From Erigeron canadensis (taxonomy: Eukaryota > Streptophyta > Magnoliopsida > Asterales > Asteraceae), in NCBI RefSeq assembly GCF_010389155.1, contig NC_057767.1:7671765-7735764 (forward strand): a DNA stretch of 64,000 nucleotides, read 5' to 3'. The notes beneath the pieces are model-generated. The model was not told the origin of the DNA. It ran no database searches and saw nothing but the letters and a program-made list of their open reading frames with translations. This document shows positions 23,518 to 39,371 of the stretch, one piece after another. Within the stretch, counting starts at the first letter, position 1, and each line of letters starts with the position of its first letter. The position numbers and the translations under genes were made by a program.

Positions 23518-23768
23518 CATACGTTATCTTAACGGGGTCCGCGTTAGAGAGCTCTCTCGAAGTAGAAATGTCTATTTTAAATACCCAATTGGGGAAAACC
23601 CCCTACTAACCCACCCGAAGGCATGACGATCAATAGGGGTAAACCCTGCCTCCTCAGACTTGAACCTGAGTATACCTAAGCCAAACCTTCATAGAAAGAC
23701 TTTCTATATCCTTCTCAAATCTTAAACCCAATTATAAAATAGGTGCTCAACCACTTGAGCTAAGTACA
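23518..23768 (-). mobile_element. tRNA-derived SINE
   Basis: On the minus strand an A-box (TTAGCTCAAGTGGTTGAGC, near 23764) is followed by a B-box-like CAGGTTCAAGTCTGAGG (near 23668). It abuts the truncated Copia gag and ends about 190 bases before the RER1 start codon, so it lies in that gene's promoter or 5' UTR region. Confidence 0.6.
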
Positions 23769-23961
23769 TAATCTAGTTTACAAACAAACTAAACTTTATA
23801 TTAACCAATGAAATCAACGATACATAAAAGCTCACCAATGCCATTAGCCCATTACTCACTTACTGTATCTAAATCAAAATTCCAAACTCTGATAAAATCT
23901 CCCAACTCAAATCTACTTCCAACTTACACACAAAAACATCATAAAATACAAGAAAAAAAAC

Positions 23962-26547
23962 ATGAACACAACAATGGCCGACACAGATCTCAAATCATCA
24001 CCAATATCTACCTACACACACACGATATCACGTCGATACCAACACTTACTTGATAAGTCAACACCCCATGTTCTCCAACGTTGGATCGGATTTGCATTTT
24101 TGTTGTTTATATATGCACTTCGTGTTTACTATGTACAAGGATTCTATATAGTTACATATGGATTGGGTATATATATCTTGCAACTGTTTCTTGCTTTTTT
24201 GTCTCCACAGGCTAATCCTGAACTTGCTGATGATGGCCCTTCTTTGCCTACTCTTGGATCTCAAGAATTTCGCCCCTTTGTTCGTCGTCTACCCGAGTTT
24301 AAGTTTTGGTTAGTTTTTGATTTGATTATAATTTTTTGTATATTTTAGTTGAAATGTTTGTGGGTGTTGATTGAATTTTAGTAGCATTGTTTTTCGGGTT
24401 GCGTGTAGTCATTGAGGTGACCCATTAGCTAAGACTAAGAGGTTTTTAGTTTTTTGTCGCGCGAATTTAGTGAATATATGTATTTTTATTAAGAAATGTA
24501 GATTGAGTTAGATGTTGTGATTTGTAGGTTTGTGATCTGGATATTGTGAAACTCTAAAGTATGTTAAGGTCCTTAAATTTAGGGAAAGACAATCGTATGT
24601 ATGCAATGAAATGATGGAAGATAGTTTGTGGCGATTTCTTGATTTTCTCTAGTAATGTTATGGTATGAGAGAAATGTGAAGTTAGTTTTAGTATCACCAA
24701 ACTAGTTAATTTTTGCAATAAGTTTTAGAACCAATAAAGGGCTTTGTTTTAGCGGTATCAGGGTGACCAGTCGACATGAGGCTATGGCTAAAAGATCTTC
24801 TTGTAGCCTAGTGGTTTGTATTTCCCATTATAGCTTAGTGGTTGAGCACCAGCTTTATATGCTGGAGGTCTCGAGTTCGAGATATGAGAAAGACATTTAA
24901 AGAAATTTCTCAAGAGGCTATGGCTAATTGGTGTAAATAATAGGTCACTGTAGAGTGTAATTCTTTGTTTTTAACAAAATAAAACACCTATTCCAAACAC
25001 CTTAAATAAATGGTTTAGTTTTAAGAAATCTGAAGTTATTCTCGTGTTTTTGATAGTATATGGAAATCCATGCCTCCTATTAAAGCAACATAAGTATTTC
25101 AAGTTGGATTATTGTCAACTATAGAAATCTCTTGTTAGATCGATAGCAAATTTTGGTTATGTACCCATAGTTCATCAATCATGTTAATGATATTGAGAAG
25201 CTAACAATTGACAACCAGATTAACTGATTAAGTAGAAATTTTAGATCTCCTTGTCACCTTCTTAGAGTGATCAACAGGAGAAAAGTTAACCGCTTTGTGG
25301 TAGCTAATTACAAAGTTAATCTGTTAACTGTAAGAACAAAAGACTGAAAGAGCATGTAATTACATGGAATTTGCTTTTGTACTTCATTCGTATGATTAGT
25401 ATGCCTCCAAAATCATAGCTTATTAGTATGTGTCTCCCATTTTTCGTTCATGAGGCTGAGTCCCTGAGGTAGAAATGGCAAAGTTGATTGAGTTACAAGT
25501 CAAAACAGTTGATATAAGTTATTTGAGTTTTTGTGATAAAAGGTTGTCTAAATTTCATATCGACAAAAGAAAGAGAGGCAAGAATGATTTTATGACACTT
25601 TGGATGTTTTTTTTTGGGTACATACAGGGTTTCTGGAAACACTAAATAGTGTGTCGAATATGCTTCCAACTCTAATATTTACTCAGTAATAATGTTGTAT
25701 ATTCAAATAAAACAAACTATGAGGTTTTCTGCATAGAAAATATACTTGGGCGATGTTTGACTAGTTAATTCATTAGACTTGTTTTCTTTTAAGCTATTCT
25801 TTTTTTTTTAGAACGGCTTTAAGCTATTCTTTTTATCTTATCCGCTTGACCCCATAGAGATAATATAACTTGTATCAACTCAAAATTGCAACCTACAGGC
25901 TGACACAATGTCTACTAAGGATCCAAGTTGTTTTAGACCAAAATATTGAAGTCAACGTTGCTTATCCTTGTTATGTCCACAACCGTCTTTACGCTCATGC
26001 CATAAAATTTGTAAATCTATTAGAAGTACTGCAGTTTCATTTTGATTAGCATTGAATGATTTCCAAACATGTAGTGACAGAAGTTTTATCTGTTTCTTCT
26101 GTTCCATTGCAGGTATTCACTTACAAGAGCCTTCTGTATCGCTTTTACGCTCACATTTTTCAGCATGTTTGACGTGCCTGTGTTTTGGCCAATTCTATTG
26201 TTTTACTGGATAGTATTATTTATTTCGACAATGAAAAGGCAGATAATGCACATGATTAAATATAGATATGTTCCCTTCTCCTTTGGCAAACGGGTAACTA
26301 TAAATCTCTCTTTTAAAGTTGTTTTAATTTGTATATTAAAAAGGGAAAATATCGTATATCCCCTTCCCAAATCCCCTAAATATCATATATACGGATATAC
26401 CCAAATTACAAGTTTTCAATACATGATGTACTATGGTTTAACTTTTAAAGCAACTTTTATGTAATCAAGATTTGTGTATCTATTTTGCAGAAATACACCG
26501 GAAAGAAAGCAGCAGTGGCTGATGATGCAGGTAATGGCAGACCTTGA
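23962..26547 (+). CDS. RER1: RER1-type retention/retrieval receptor of the early secretory pathway
   Basis: RER1 proteins are four-helix Golgi membrane proteins that return ER membrane proteins in COPI vesicles (family knowledge). Three exons: 23962-24308, 26113-26293 and 26491-26547 (GTTAGT, GTAACT donors; CAG acceptors), giving 194 residues. Family hallmarks seen: [16 protein letters not shown] (residues about 29-44), [33 protein letters not shown] across the first junction, [18 protein letters not shown], and [16 protein letters not shown] near the C terminus. Membrane segments fall around residues 40-85 and 120-160. The N-terminal 25 residues are less conserved; an ATG at 23974 is an alternative start. 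It is followed in the same direction by the LHW-like gene after about 2.2 kb. Whether this is RER1A, B or C cannot be told. Confidence 0.95.
24790..24915 (+). mobile_element. tRNA-derived SINE in RER1 intron 1
   Basis: TATAGCTTAGTGGTTGAGC (A-box), CAGC...GCTG pairing as an anticodon-like arm, and GGTCTCGAGTTCGAGAT (B-box) occur at tRNA spacing. There is no proper acceptor stem, so a SINE head is more likely than a functional tRNA gene. Confidence 0.55.
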
Positions 26548-28728
26548 AGCTTTGGTGTGTTATCTTGAATATTGATTGGCAGAAATTCTTTTCAAATTAT
26601 CAACTTTCCCATAGAAAAAGTGCAACATAGGATCTTCTTTACTCTTTAGAGACTAGGAATATTCGCGTAGATGATGGAAAAGTATGTTGTTTGTTGTAGC
26701 AATATTTCTTGTAATATTTTGTAGTTCTGGTAACCAATCAACGATCTGGATCTATTTTATTACTACTATCAATTCGATACCGATTTCTTCGTTCAAGGAC
26801 ACATTACGTTATTTTGGTCTCTCCAACCATCTTTCCGTTCTTATCTGTGTTTGCAACACAAAAGGCATTTGCTTTTGTAGTTGCAGCAGCAAAGAACTAA
26901 AGGCTGCAACATAATTCTTTTCCATAGAGCGAGTAATTTGCGCTATGTTTTAAAAATATAGCTGGAAAGAAAACGGTTCAAATGGGTTAAGCATGTTCAG
27001 TGTATCCCAAATTGTGTATTTAAATATAATATAACTCTTAAATGTATTCACTGAAAATTTAGATCAATTTGAACAAGCAATAACTTCGTTGATGTATCTT
27101 TTTTAAAGAACAAAAAGTGTCTTGGGTCAATCTAGTATGTATTGACTTATTATCCAACCTGTTTGACCCATCCATTTTGCCAATTCTATCCAAAGGAGGT
27201 ACCTGAGAACCAAAAAGCAAAGATGGACAGTCGGTCTGGTGCATATTTGTTCATTTCCGGATGGATTCACTGGTTTGAACCGGATAATGCACCTTCTAGG
27301 GTGGTTATTTATTTTCACATATTTGTGGACCTGAGGTTTGATGGGAGGTAATCGGGAATTTGGGACCAGTAAATTAAGATAGGAGAATTGAAGTGTAAAC
27401 AGGATATTAAGTGAAATGGAGTGACACCATTGTCATTGGAGAATGATATTACATAATTGTCTTATTGTATGTATTCCTAGAAAAAGCAATAGTTATTATT
27501 GGTGTTGTGGGGAGACCATGCCATTGGTACCCCATATGGGCAAGAGTGTTAGGTGTCCTATATCACTCCATCCTTTTGGATTTGTAGTTGTCATAGGTTA
27601 CCTTATCTCCTTCCTATTTTTGGGTGATTTGATTTCCATTATTCTTATTTTTTAAAAGTTTTGAATCTAATATAAGATTCTCTGAAGTTTTTCTAAAAAT
27701 GAGTACCCTTACGTAAAATGTAAAATGTAATTGGAAAACGAATAGAAGTTTAGGACCCTTATAAGCTGTAAGCTTCTGGCTACAGATACCCACACCGTAA
27801 TAGCTTATAAGCTGTAAGTTGAAGGTATCAGGTCGGACCATGACTTTTTATAGTCAATCACCACCCACATGTTGAAAGAGTCAATAAATGGAGTCCTTTT
27901 GTAACTAAACTTGAAAGAGTCGTTTTGCAGAGTTTAACAAAAAATAGTGAGGTTATCTCTGCTAATAGAGAGCAAAACGATGACACCAACTTAATTAGGG
28001 ACATATCACTGCTAATACCCTGTTTTGACATGATCAAGAACACACATCTTATCATTAAATTCATGTACAGAACGTCAAAGGAAACGACAATCTTTCTACT
28101 TTTTTTTTTTTTTTTATCAATGTTGACTCTGTTGTAAGGATTCATATGGACAACCGACGACCACTTTCCCCATTTCTTCATTTGAGCTGGCATTCAAAAG
28201 TAACTGTCAAACATAAGCAATATCTTATTCCTTAATAGAAAGATATGTCTTCCTTTTATTCCTTTTATCAATTCATAACTTTTTTTTTATATGTTTTCCA
28301 AGAGACCCAAAACCGGCGACAACATATTAAAGCTTTTAGAAATGTCTTTGGGACTAAGAACATCTAAACATATGTCGAGAGTGATTAAACATAGCCAAAT
28401 CAATCTCAATATGTAGCCCAGGGCCACTTAGACCAAGTGGACGTGCCAATTTATCTGTAGTACGCATGCTCATCACAAAAACGTCTTTTAATCTTTATTA
28501 TGCTGACCACACCAACACAGTTGTATTCCCTCAACTTGTGAGGACCTTGATCTTCCCCGAAATAAGACAACGGGGACCCCCTCGTGTTTTCCCAAAATCT
28601 AGCATTCGGGTTTCACATTATATGATATTAATGACAACAACCTTTCAGTTCCTTACCGCAACGTTGTCATAGTATATATCATCCAAAATTTACTTGAGTC
28701 ATTTCATGTATGTTTTAGTACACAAATA
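26548..28728. other. Spacer between RER1 and the LHW-like gene
   Basis: Contains the RER1 3' UTR and the promoter of the next gene. Small open frames on both strands have no recognisable features. A GCTTATAAGCTGTAAG duplication occurs near 27760-27820. Confidence 0.45.
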
Positions 28729-31052
28729 ATGGAAGGACTTCCCATGTTAACTTGTCTCATACAACACACTTTAAAGAGTCTATGCACTTGTTCTTCCTCA
28801 GAATCTTCAGATAACATCTCTACCAAATGGGTTTATGCGGTTTTCTGGAGAATCACGCCTAGAATTTACCCTCCTCCCAAGTTAGATAAACCAAAATCTC
28901 ATTAGAGTTCTGTTTTTCATATTCTTTAAGAAGTTCTAACTGAGCAAATGAATGTTTTTTTGTTGTGTGCAGGTGGGACTTTGAAGGAAGTGTTCTTGAT
29001 CAAGCCAAAGGAAACAAACGAAACTGGTAAAGGTTTAATCTTTTTCACTTGTAACCAATCCTTAACAAGTCTTTATGTGACCATTTTGGTTCTTGATCAT
29101 AGGATTCTTATATGGGAAGACGGGTTTTGTGATCTTGCTGAATGTGAGCGAATTGCAAATGATGGATTCTTAAAGGGTAGTGTAAGATTTGGAGCTGACA
29201 TCTTTTTCAAACTGTCTCATGAGGTTTACAATTATGGAGAAGGGTAAGAACTAAGAACACACATGATTTCTATACATTTGTCTCTAATGGGACTTAAAAC
29301 TGCAACCTCTTGGTTGTCCGGCCACCACTAATAATGCTAGGCCTAATGCCCTCTGGAATTCGATCTTGTGTTATAGAAACAATATTTGATTTGATGAGTA
29401 TCTAATGAAGTTTTCCGGATAAAGATTGATAGGGAAGGTAGCTGCTGAAAATAGTCACAAATGGGTGTTTAACGATGAATCAGCTGAGAACGATCCAAGC
29501 TATACTTCTACATGGAATGCATCCATTGATCCTGTAAGCAAATACCTAACAAACACTAAACTTGTCTTGAATATTCTTGTACTTAAAATTTCATGTAGTT
29601 TGATTGTTTTGTTAATCATGTTTTAACAGCAACCAAAAGCTTGGGATATTCATTTCAATTCTGGGATTAAGGTACAAATTAGTTCCAGAAGTATAATTAG
29701 CATAATATTAACAGGATTTTGCTAGATAGTCTTTAGTGATAGTCTTTAGGGCTATGCTTAGCCTGCAGGTAAAAGTGTTGTAAATGAAAGTAACCGTCCC
29801 GTAAGATTAATGATCAACTGACATGTACAACAATCTTAAGCTATTAACAAATCCATATTAATATAGATACAGCTGTTCATGTTCGATTTAAAAAATTAAT
29901 CTGCGTCAAAATTGATCATTCATATGTTGGAATAATAGTTATAGTCTTGAATTTTTAGATGATGAGTTAAATTTGTGCATGTTTTGGCCTTCTTTAGTGC
30001 CATATATGAACACCTAAATGATAAATCCACGTATACCTACAATTTGCTCACCAAGAGACCATAACCCATAACCTATGGTTTAATGGGTTACCTCGAATAT
30101 GGCTATGCCCAAAGCCTTATATGATGATATATAATGCTTCAAACCGAGCCATAGAAAACTCTATATATAATCATTACTGAACCTTTAATGTAATTCTGCA
30201 TAAGTAGAAAAATTATAAAAAAGAAAATCATTATACGCAGCAAAGGGAATTTCATAAATCACAATGTACAACCTTTAATGTTTTGTGGAGTAGAAAGAAA
30301 TAATTTATGCGGTGTAATAATTATTTGTCTTCTAAAAAGCTCTGATGAACTCATGTATGTACCAGACAATTGCAATCATATCTGTGAAAGAAGGCCTCAT
30401 TCAACTAGGTTCTTTTGACAAGGTTGGTGTTCCTAATTCAAATAGTACAAACTTTGTCATCAAAATGTACAAAATATAACCCGAATTTTATGACATATGG
30501 ATGCAGATTTTGGAAGATATTAATCTAGTTATAAGCATTCAGAGGAGATTCAGCTATTTGCGTAACATTCCAGGGCTATTATCTATTCAAAGGCCAGTCT
30601 CTAGTGCACAAAATCTGCACAATCCACTAAAACACAAAAGGCTAGTTGATGGTGGAAGTCTCATTGTATCTAATGAAGCTCAACAACTAATAGGGCCAAA
30701 GGTCAACAATCTATGTGGAGAAAGTGAACAACGTCAAAAGGGTGGTCCGAGTTGGTTTTTTGGTTCGGGTTACAATGGCCAAGAAAATGGGAGGGGAGGG
30801 TCCAATGGGCTACCATTTTGGCCCATTCCGCCTCTCTTGCCTTCCACCTTTGAATCTCATTTAGAAAAGTCAACTTGTTATAGTAATGATTGTATGCGGA
30901 TTCACAATGATGAGGTTGGCGAATTTGTTAGAGATAAGAGGTGTCGGGTCGATGATCAGGCTCAAGAAGAGAAGCCTAGAGAGTTTAATCTGAACCCGGG
31001 GTTGGTTATGGAATTAGGATTTGGGTCACAAGAAAGTGATGTAAAATCTTAA
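28729..31052 (+). CDS. LHW-type N-terminal domain protein ('WNK-related' annotation group), no bHLH
   Basis: Seven exons: 28729-28880, 28973-29026, 29103-29243, 29425-29533, 29630-29671, 30366-30422 and 30507-31052, giving 366 residues. Exon 1 supplies KWVYAVFWRITPRIYPPPK; exon 2 is short (WDFEGSVLDQAKGNKRNW); exon 3 begins ILIWEDGFCDL and ends FFKLSHEVYNYGEG; exon 4 starts LIGKVAAENSHKWVF; exons 5-6 give FNSGIKTIAIISVKEG. This order matches the GAF-like bHLH-MYC N-terminal domain of LONESOME HIGHWAY relatives and the small Arabidopsis group around At1g60060/At3g15240, remembered rather than searched. The last 150 residues are low-complexity and hydrophilic. I see neither a bHLH nor any kinase motif. 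A role as transcriptional cofactor is inferred. Confidence 0.85.
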
Positions 31053-31150
31053 TTTGTTAATAGGGACAAGATTGCATTTAATTTGATATTTTTTTGATTC
31101 ATTTTGTTTTCAGATTTCGTGTTATTTTACAATAAATTTGATGGGGTTAT

Positions 31151-31440
31151 TTTTTTTACAACGGCAACAGAAATATATATCAATAACAACGAACCACTAG
31201 CAAATTGCTAGTGATCAAATTTACAAAGTACAATTACAAAAGCTAGATAATCAACAAAATACTATATCTAGACTCATCTCGAAAACTTTAGCGGTTAAGT
31301 TTGTAAAAAAGTTGAGCCACTGGTCTTACTTTATCTTGCCGGTCACCTTGACACATGTCTTCCATTATTTTTGGCTGACTATTTTTGTTTGTTTCAAAAA
31401 CATGCTTTTTGCTGAAAAAGTGTAGAGTAGTGTGTAGCTA
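31151..31440 (-). mobile_element. Possible LINE-type retroposon tail
   Basis: Read on the minus strand it ends TATTTCTGTTGCCGTTGTAAAAAAA after a CTAGCAATTTGCTAG palindrome. This layout resembles other minus-strand retroposon tails in the window (55037, 59640). No clear reverse-transcriptase residues remain. It starts about 100 bases past the stop of the LHW-like gene. Confidence 0.35.
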
Positions 31441-31576
31441 AGAATTTGTAAACAAGTTTTAATAGGTTGGAAAAGTTCCGGCGACTTGGTTTACAGGAAG
31501 AAGACGAATTTGAGAGAGAAAAAAAATAGTTGGTGATTGATTCAATAATGTATTTATATTATAGCGATTAAAAAAA

Positions 31577-31819
31577 CGTAGCCCGTATCCTCACCATTGT
31601 TTTTTGGTATCTCGACCACAACTACTATTTGCAGCGATAGCCGTTGCAAATAGTGTGGGCCCCCTGTGTATAATGGCAAATCTGACAAAGTAATAGCGGG
31701 CCCCTTGTCAGTAATCGCTGCAAATAGTTGGATATGGACAAAACACCACTATTTGCAGCGATAATCGCTGCAAATAGTGTGGTTGAATTACCAAAAGTCT
31801 GGTCGGGATATCAGGCGCC
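31577..31819. mobile_element. Mutator-like MITE with 9-base target duplication
   Basis: The element is flanked by TTAAAAAAA on both sides (31568-31576 and 31820-31828). Inverted ends share CCGTATCC...CGACCA / CTGATATCCCGACCA with further matching inward. Inside, ACTATTTGCAGCGATA and its complement form nested palindromes at about 31621-31654, 31722-31732 and 31743-31782. The duplicated sequence is low-complexity, which weakens the call. Confidence 0.6.
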
Positions 31820-31972
31820 TTAAAAAAATATACGTTTATTTAATAACGCAGTCAGTATTGGGAAAAAGAGTTTTTATTTAATGAATTAAAAAAGGAAAGG
31901 AAATGCAATATCACATGATTCACTGATTCTTGATTTTTTCTTTATTTTTAGGATAATACTCGTACAAAATAA

Positions 31973-33884
31973 GGGGACTAGGAGGGGTAACAAGGATTTT
32001 ATGAACCCTCCCAAAATCATCTAATAATATTTATCCACCTCATTTTACCTTTTTAATCCACCCACTCAACCCTCCCAACTTATTTTAGTGGCATTTCATG
32101 AAATTTTCAACCCTCCCAACTTTTTTTTTTCTTTTTTAAATAAATAAAAAAACATAACATTTTATTATTAAAACATAATATACTATAAATAAAAACACAA
32201 TACTACATTCATAAACAACTAAAAAAACAACACCTCAACATTATTTTTAATACTAAAACACATAACATACTAAAAAATACTAAATTAAATCTTCAATCGG
32301 TGTTGGTTGAAAAGCCGGGTCATTGAGGTATGCCAAATCTAGACCCGCTAGATGCTCTGTAAGATCATAACAGAGACGATGATGGAAGCTTTCATCATGT
32401 AACTCTGGTAAAACGCTAGGATCATATACTATCGGTGTCGGTTGGTCCATTATATGAACCGGTGATATTGCCCTCCCGTCATCCTTTATGATCATGTTGT
32501 GCAATATACAACACGCTTCGACGACTTTGCCGATCTTGTCTAAATCGAAATAACGAATGAGGCGCTCCAATATCTTCCATTTTTCCTTAAGAACACCAAA
32601 AACCCTTTCAATGTCTTTTCTTGCCGCTTCTTGTACTTTTTTGAACTTCTTTTCTTTTGGATCGACAGGGTGTGGATACGCTTTAACAAATGTAGACCAC
32701 CTAGGATAAATACCACCAGTTAGCAAATAGCCACGTTTGTACAACCGACCGCGAAGAATGAATGATGAGTTTGGATTCGTCCCATTTCGAACCGAATCAT
32801 ACAACGGTGACTTATTCAACACATTTATATCGTTGTTTGACCTGGGAGGACCAAAAAAAGGATGCCAAATTCATAAATCTTGTGACGCGACAGCCCCAAC
32901 CATGATCGTAGGGACTTTATGATCCCCACGCGTGTATTGCCCTTTCAAACGCCTAGGACAACTCCTCCATTCAACATGCGTACAATCAAGACTACCGAGC
33001 ATTCTGGGAAGGTGATGGTGCGCTTCATGCGCCTGTTGGATCAAAGCTACGTCATGGGACGTCGGCCCACGTAAGAACTCGCGCCCATATATATTAATGA
33101 CTGCATCACAAAAGTTGATAAGTTATTCGCGCAACGTGCGATCGGCCATGCATAAATACTCATCGAAGCTATCGGATGGTTCACCGGTCGAGAGTTGCTT
33201 GATTGCCGACGTGCATTTTTGTATCAGCGAGAAACCTTGTCTATTCATTGCATCTGTTTGTTGTTGAAAATACGGGTATTGAGCTTCAATGTCACCAACA
33301 ATCTTTAAAAACAACCTTTTTACTCATGCGATAACGATGACGAAAGAAGCGTTCGCTGAACTTTGGCGGTTCCGCGAAGTAATCGCGCATTAGCTTTTCA
33401 TAAGCTTTTTCCCGGTGTCATTCAATGTAAGTGCGCGTGTCACTAGAGCAACCCGAGTCTTCTAACTCTTCCACCGCCGCTAAAGCGTCTTGAAAAAAAA
33501 ATGAACTACCCGTTGATAAGTCGGGTAGCATAGGCGGAAGGATGATTTCGTTGGATTAAGATGAAGTAGACATTTTTATTAAAGTGTATGTGTTTTTGTT
33601 GAATATATTGTTGTTGTGTTTGAAATGGAAGAAGAATTGGTTAAATAAAGGTAAAAGGGGGATAAATTTTTTTTTTTTAATTAAAGGCTGAAAACGGCTA
33701 TTTTTTTTTACCAGACCCACCCCAATGTTCCAATTTTGCACGCTCCTCCACATTTTCAATTTTATGGGAGCCGGCTTGTGAAACCTCCTCCCAGCCCTCC
33801 AGCCTAGCCCGCTAGCACAAGGAATGGTGTACCCGGCGGTTTGGGCCCAACCTGCTCCAGCCCGTTCTCCCACTCCTTACCCCC
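31973..33884 (-). mobile_element. PIF/Harbinger transposon with TAA target duplication
   Basis: Ends GGGGACTAGGAGGGGTAAC and, inverted, GGGGGTAAGGAGTGGGAGAA are flanked by TAA at 31970-31972 and 33885-33887. At 1912 bases it is short for an autonomous element, which usually carries two genes. Only the decayed transposase below was found; no Myb-like partner gene is visible. Confidence 0.85.
32280..33571 (-). pseudogene. Broken HARBI1-like DDE transposase
   Basis: Reading down the minus strand: a start (MSTSS) followed at once by a stop near 33554, then frame shifts and another stop near 33123. The catalytic core is still legible. RMSK lies in the helical N-terminal region; MLGSLDCTH (near 33000) carries the first aspartate; NNDINVLNKSPLY (near 32815) carries the second; ERVFGVLKEKW (near 32590) carries the glutamate. 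Residues VVEACCILHNMI and a C-terminal tail ending PTPIEDLI follow. The 32822-32280 segment is a clean 180-residue open frame. The breaks mean it cannot make an intact enzyme. Confidence 0.85.
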
Positions 33885-33959
33885 TAACCAATTTTCTCTC
33901 TCTTAAAACAACTATTCCCTTTTCCCAACACTGTTCATCTTCTACATCTAGTCGCCGGA

Positions 33960-34150
33960 GATGGGTTGAAGGTCGGTGTCTTAAACACCGGCTTTAGTAA
34001 AAGTTGAAACAAGACCGGTCTCTGTAACGCCGCTCTTCTGTAGAACGCATCCAACTAACCAAAAGTGGTGACACGTAAGGGAGGACCGATGTTGAAGACA
34101 CCGACTTTCTCAAGAAAAAGCAAGACCAGTGTCTTCAACGCCGTTTTTCT
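33960..34150. repeat. Imperfect repeat of an ACACCGGC / CACCGAC unit
   Basis: GGTCGGTGTCTTAAACACCG...AAGACCGGT (about 33971-34020) and GACCGATGTTGAAGACACCG...AAGACCAG (about 34084-34135) are two copies of one unit. Each unit has short internal palindromy. Confidence 0.5.
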
Positions 34151-34199
34151 TAGTTTTACAAGTTTTTGAAACAAATTTCGTATTTACACCACAGGTCTC

Positions 34200-35298
34200 G
34201 AAAAAGGTAGTATCCGTACAAAAATTCGAAATGAAGATACAATTCAATGTCATTGTAATTTTAAAAATCCATTTTTTCATTTTACTGAATACCTAAGAAA
34301 TGTGTTATAGGAGCTAAGAAAGTAGACAGCAATAAAAGAGGCAAGCATAGGATGAGTAGTATAGGGGGATATTTGATGAGATCAACAATGTTTGTATCGA
34401 TGTCCAGGATATTGAGAAATTCGGTAGGTGTTTTGGAGTTGATTGTATACTAGAGAAATCAAAGGGTAAAAAGTATAGTAAACAATCAAAGGTGATTGCT
34501 TCACTTAGTTAAAGTACCATTTTTTAAACTTGAATGTTCAGTAATCTCTAACATGTGCTATGTTTATTGGAATGCAGAAAATTTTACAGGGTTTTGTATT
34601 ACTAAATCAATGCATCTTTATGGGATATCTGCAAGTAAGTTTCGAGGTGTTGTTTGTGTTTAAAGCCACAGTACTTCAAGAAAACTTTTAATCGTATATA
34701 ATGCCATTGGTTTGTATTGCTGGAAACTTTAATCATGTGAAATTTCTTCATACGGATAAAGATTCTATTTAATGTTTATTAAGACCGTTTTTACAGAAAT
34801 CTTTGCATTTGAAATTTTGAATTAGCCGCAAAGAGTTACGGAGTTACCTAATATTGCATGAATTGTCTCATTTTAAAAAGTTGGACAAGCATTACAATTG
34901 CTCATCTTGGGCTCCAGCTTGTTGATAAAATTATCATTTGCTTTAAAACAAAAAATAGTAAACATATAGTTACCCAATAGCTAAAATGTATACTAAAATG
35001 AAAAACAAGAACTGATTGTTGTAAACAGAAAGATTTATTAAAATGAAAGGAGTTAAAGAAGGAACCATGAACATACTAGCTTGTTCAAGCTCAGATTCAA
35101 TACAGGAAATAATGCAGTATGTACAAATCAGTCTGATTGGCAGCTCGGCACACCATCAGATAATAATCAAGTTGTCTCGAAATAAATTACTAAATTTCAG
35201 TAAGCCAGTAATACAAAGCAGGTAATCAATTCTTCAGTGAGCCTATAACTGCATCACTGCCTGCATTCTGATATCTCGGTTGCCACTCTAATGACTTC
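34200..35298. other. Intergenic and 3' flank of the protease gene
   Basis: Nothing else recognised. Sequence just below 35299 should hold the protease 3' UTR. Confidence 0.45.
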
Positions 35299-38740
<3,442 letters not shown>

Positions 38741-38807
38741 GGTTTGGTAATTGAGAGAAAGATTGAATGAAAGATGGGTTGAGAAAAATTGAAGAGATGG
38801 AATGGGG

Positions 38808-38814
38808 TTATATA
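38808..38814 (-). promoter_or_regulatory. Probable TATA box of the protease gene
   Basis: TATATAA on the minus strand about 70 bases upstream of the ATG at 38740. Confidence 0.6.
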
Positions 38815-39371
38815 GGATTAGGTGGAGTGGGAATACATACTTTATAATATTTAATAAATTAATTATTATTGAACATTATTGTAAGTTGGTATTATTTTAT
38901 AACAGGAATCTTTATAGCATTGACAAAATATTATTATCGATATGATCGGTATCTTGTTTAGGTACAGTAATTTAATGAGTTTCTTAGAAATATCTTTTAG
39001 CATTTTGTTAAGAATGTTATCGTATTAAAACGGATCACACATGTTAAATTAATTAATTAATAGATTTCGTGGTTTTTACATCATTATTCATCTCTTCTTA
39101 ATATATATATTTTTTTATATTAGTCAAGTTGTAAAAAATCTAGGAATATGTAATTTGTATTATGCAAAACTTTTATGTGAACAGTCAGTAAAATAGTTTA
39201 TATTAAGAAAATGATTAACATAACTCATATGTCTAAAAATCAACTTAAAAACTTAATAATTTGATATATGGATTTTACTAGTTCTCTTCCTTAATCTTGT
39301 CCACTGATTTTTCACATATAATCATCCTAAGATTAAGTTGATTTTTAAGCATACAAATTAGGTTGCTTTAT
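38815..39371. other. Upstream region of the protease gene
   Basis: AT-rich, no recognised element. Confidence 0.4.

Noticed and set aside
22212..23961. Full TNL resistance gene
   Set aside because: Only the first part of the TIR domain is present; no NB-ARC P-loop or LRR before RER1.
24835..24890. Possible tRNA gene in RER1 intron 1
   Set aside because: A- and B-boxes and an anticodon-like arm are present, but there is no acceptor stem, so it is a SINE head.
28948..29247. Open frame reading GGTLKEVFLIKPKETNETG as an exon
   Set aside because: Another frame of the same exon (WDFEGSVLDQAKGNKRNW) joins correctly to both neighbours and matches the family.
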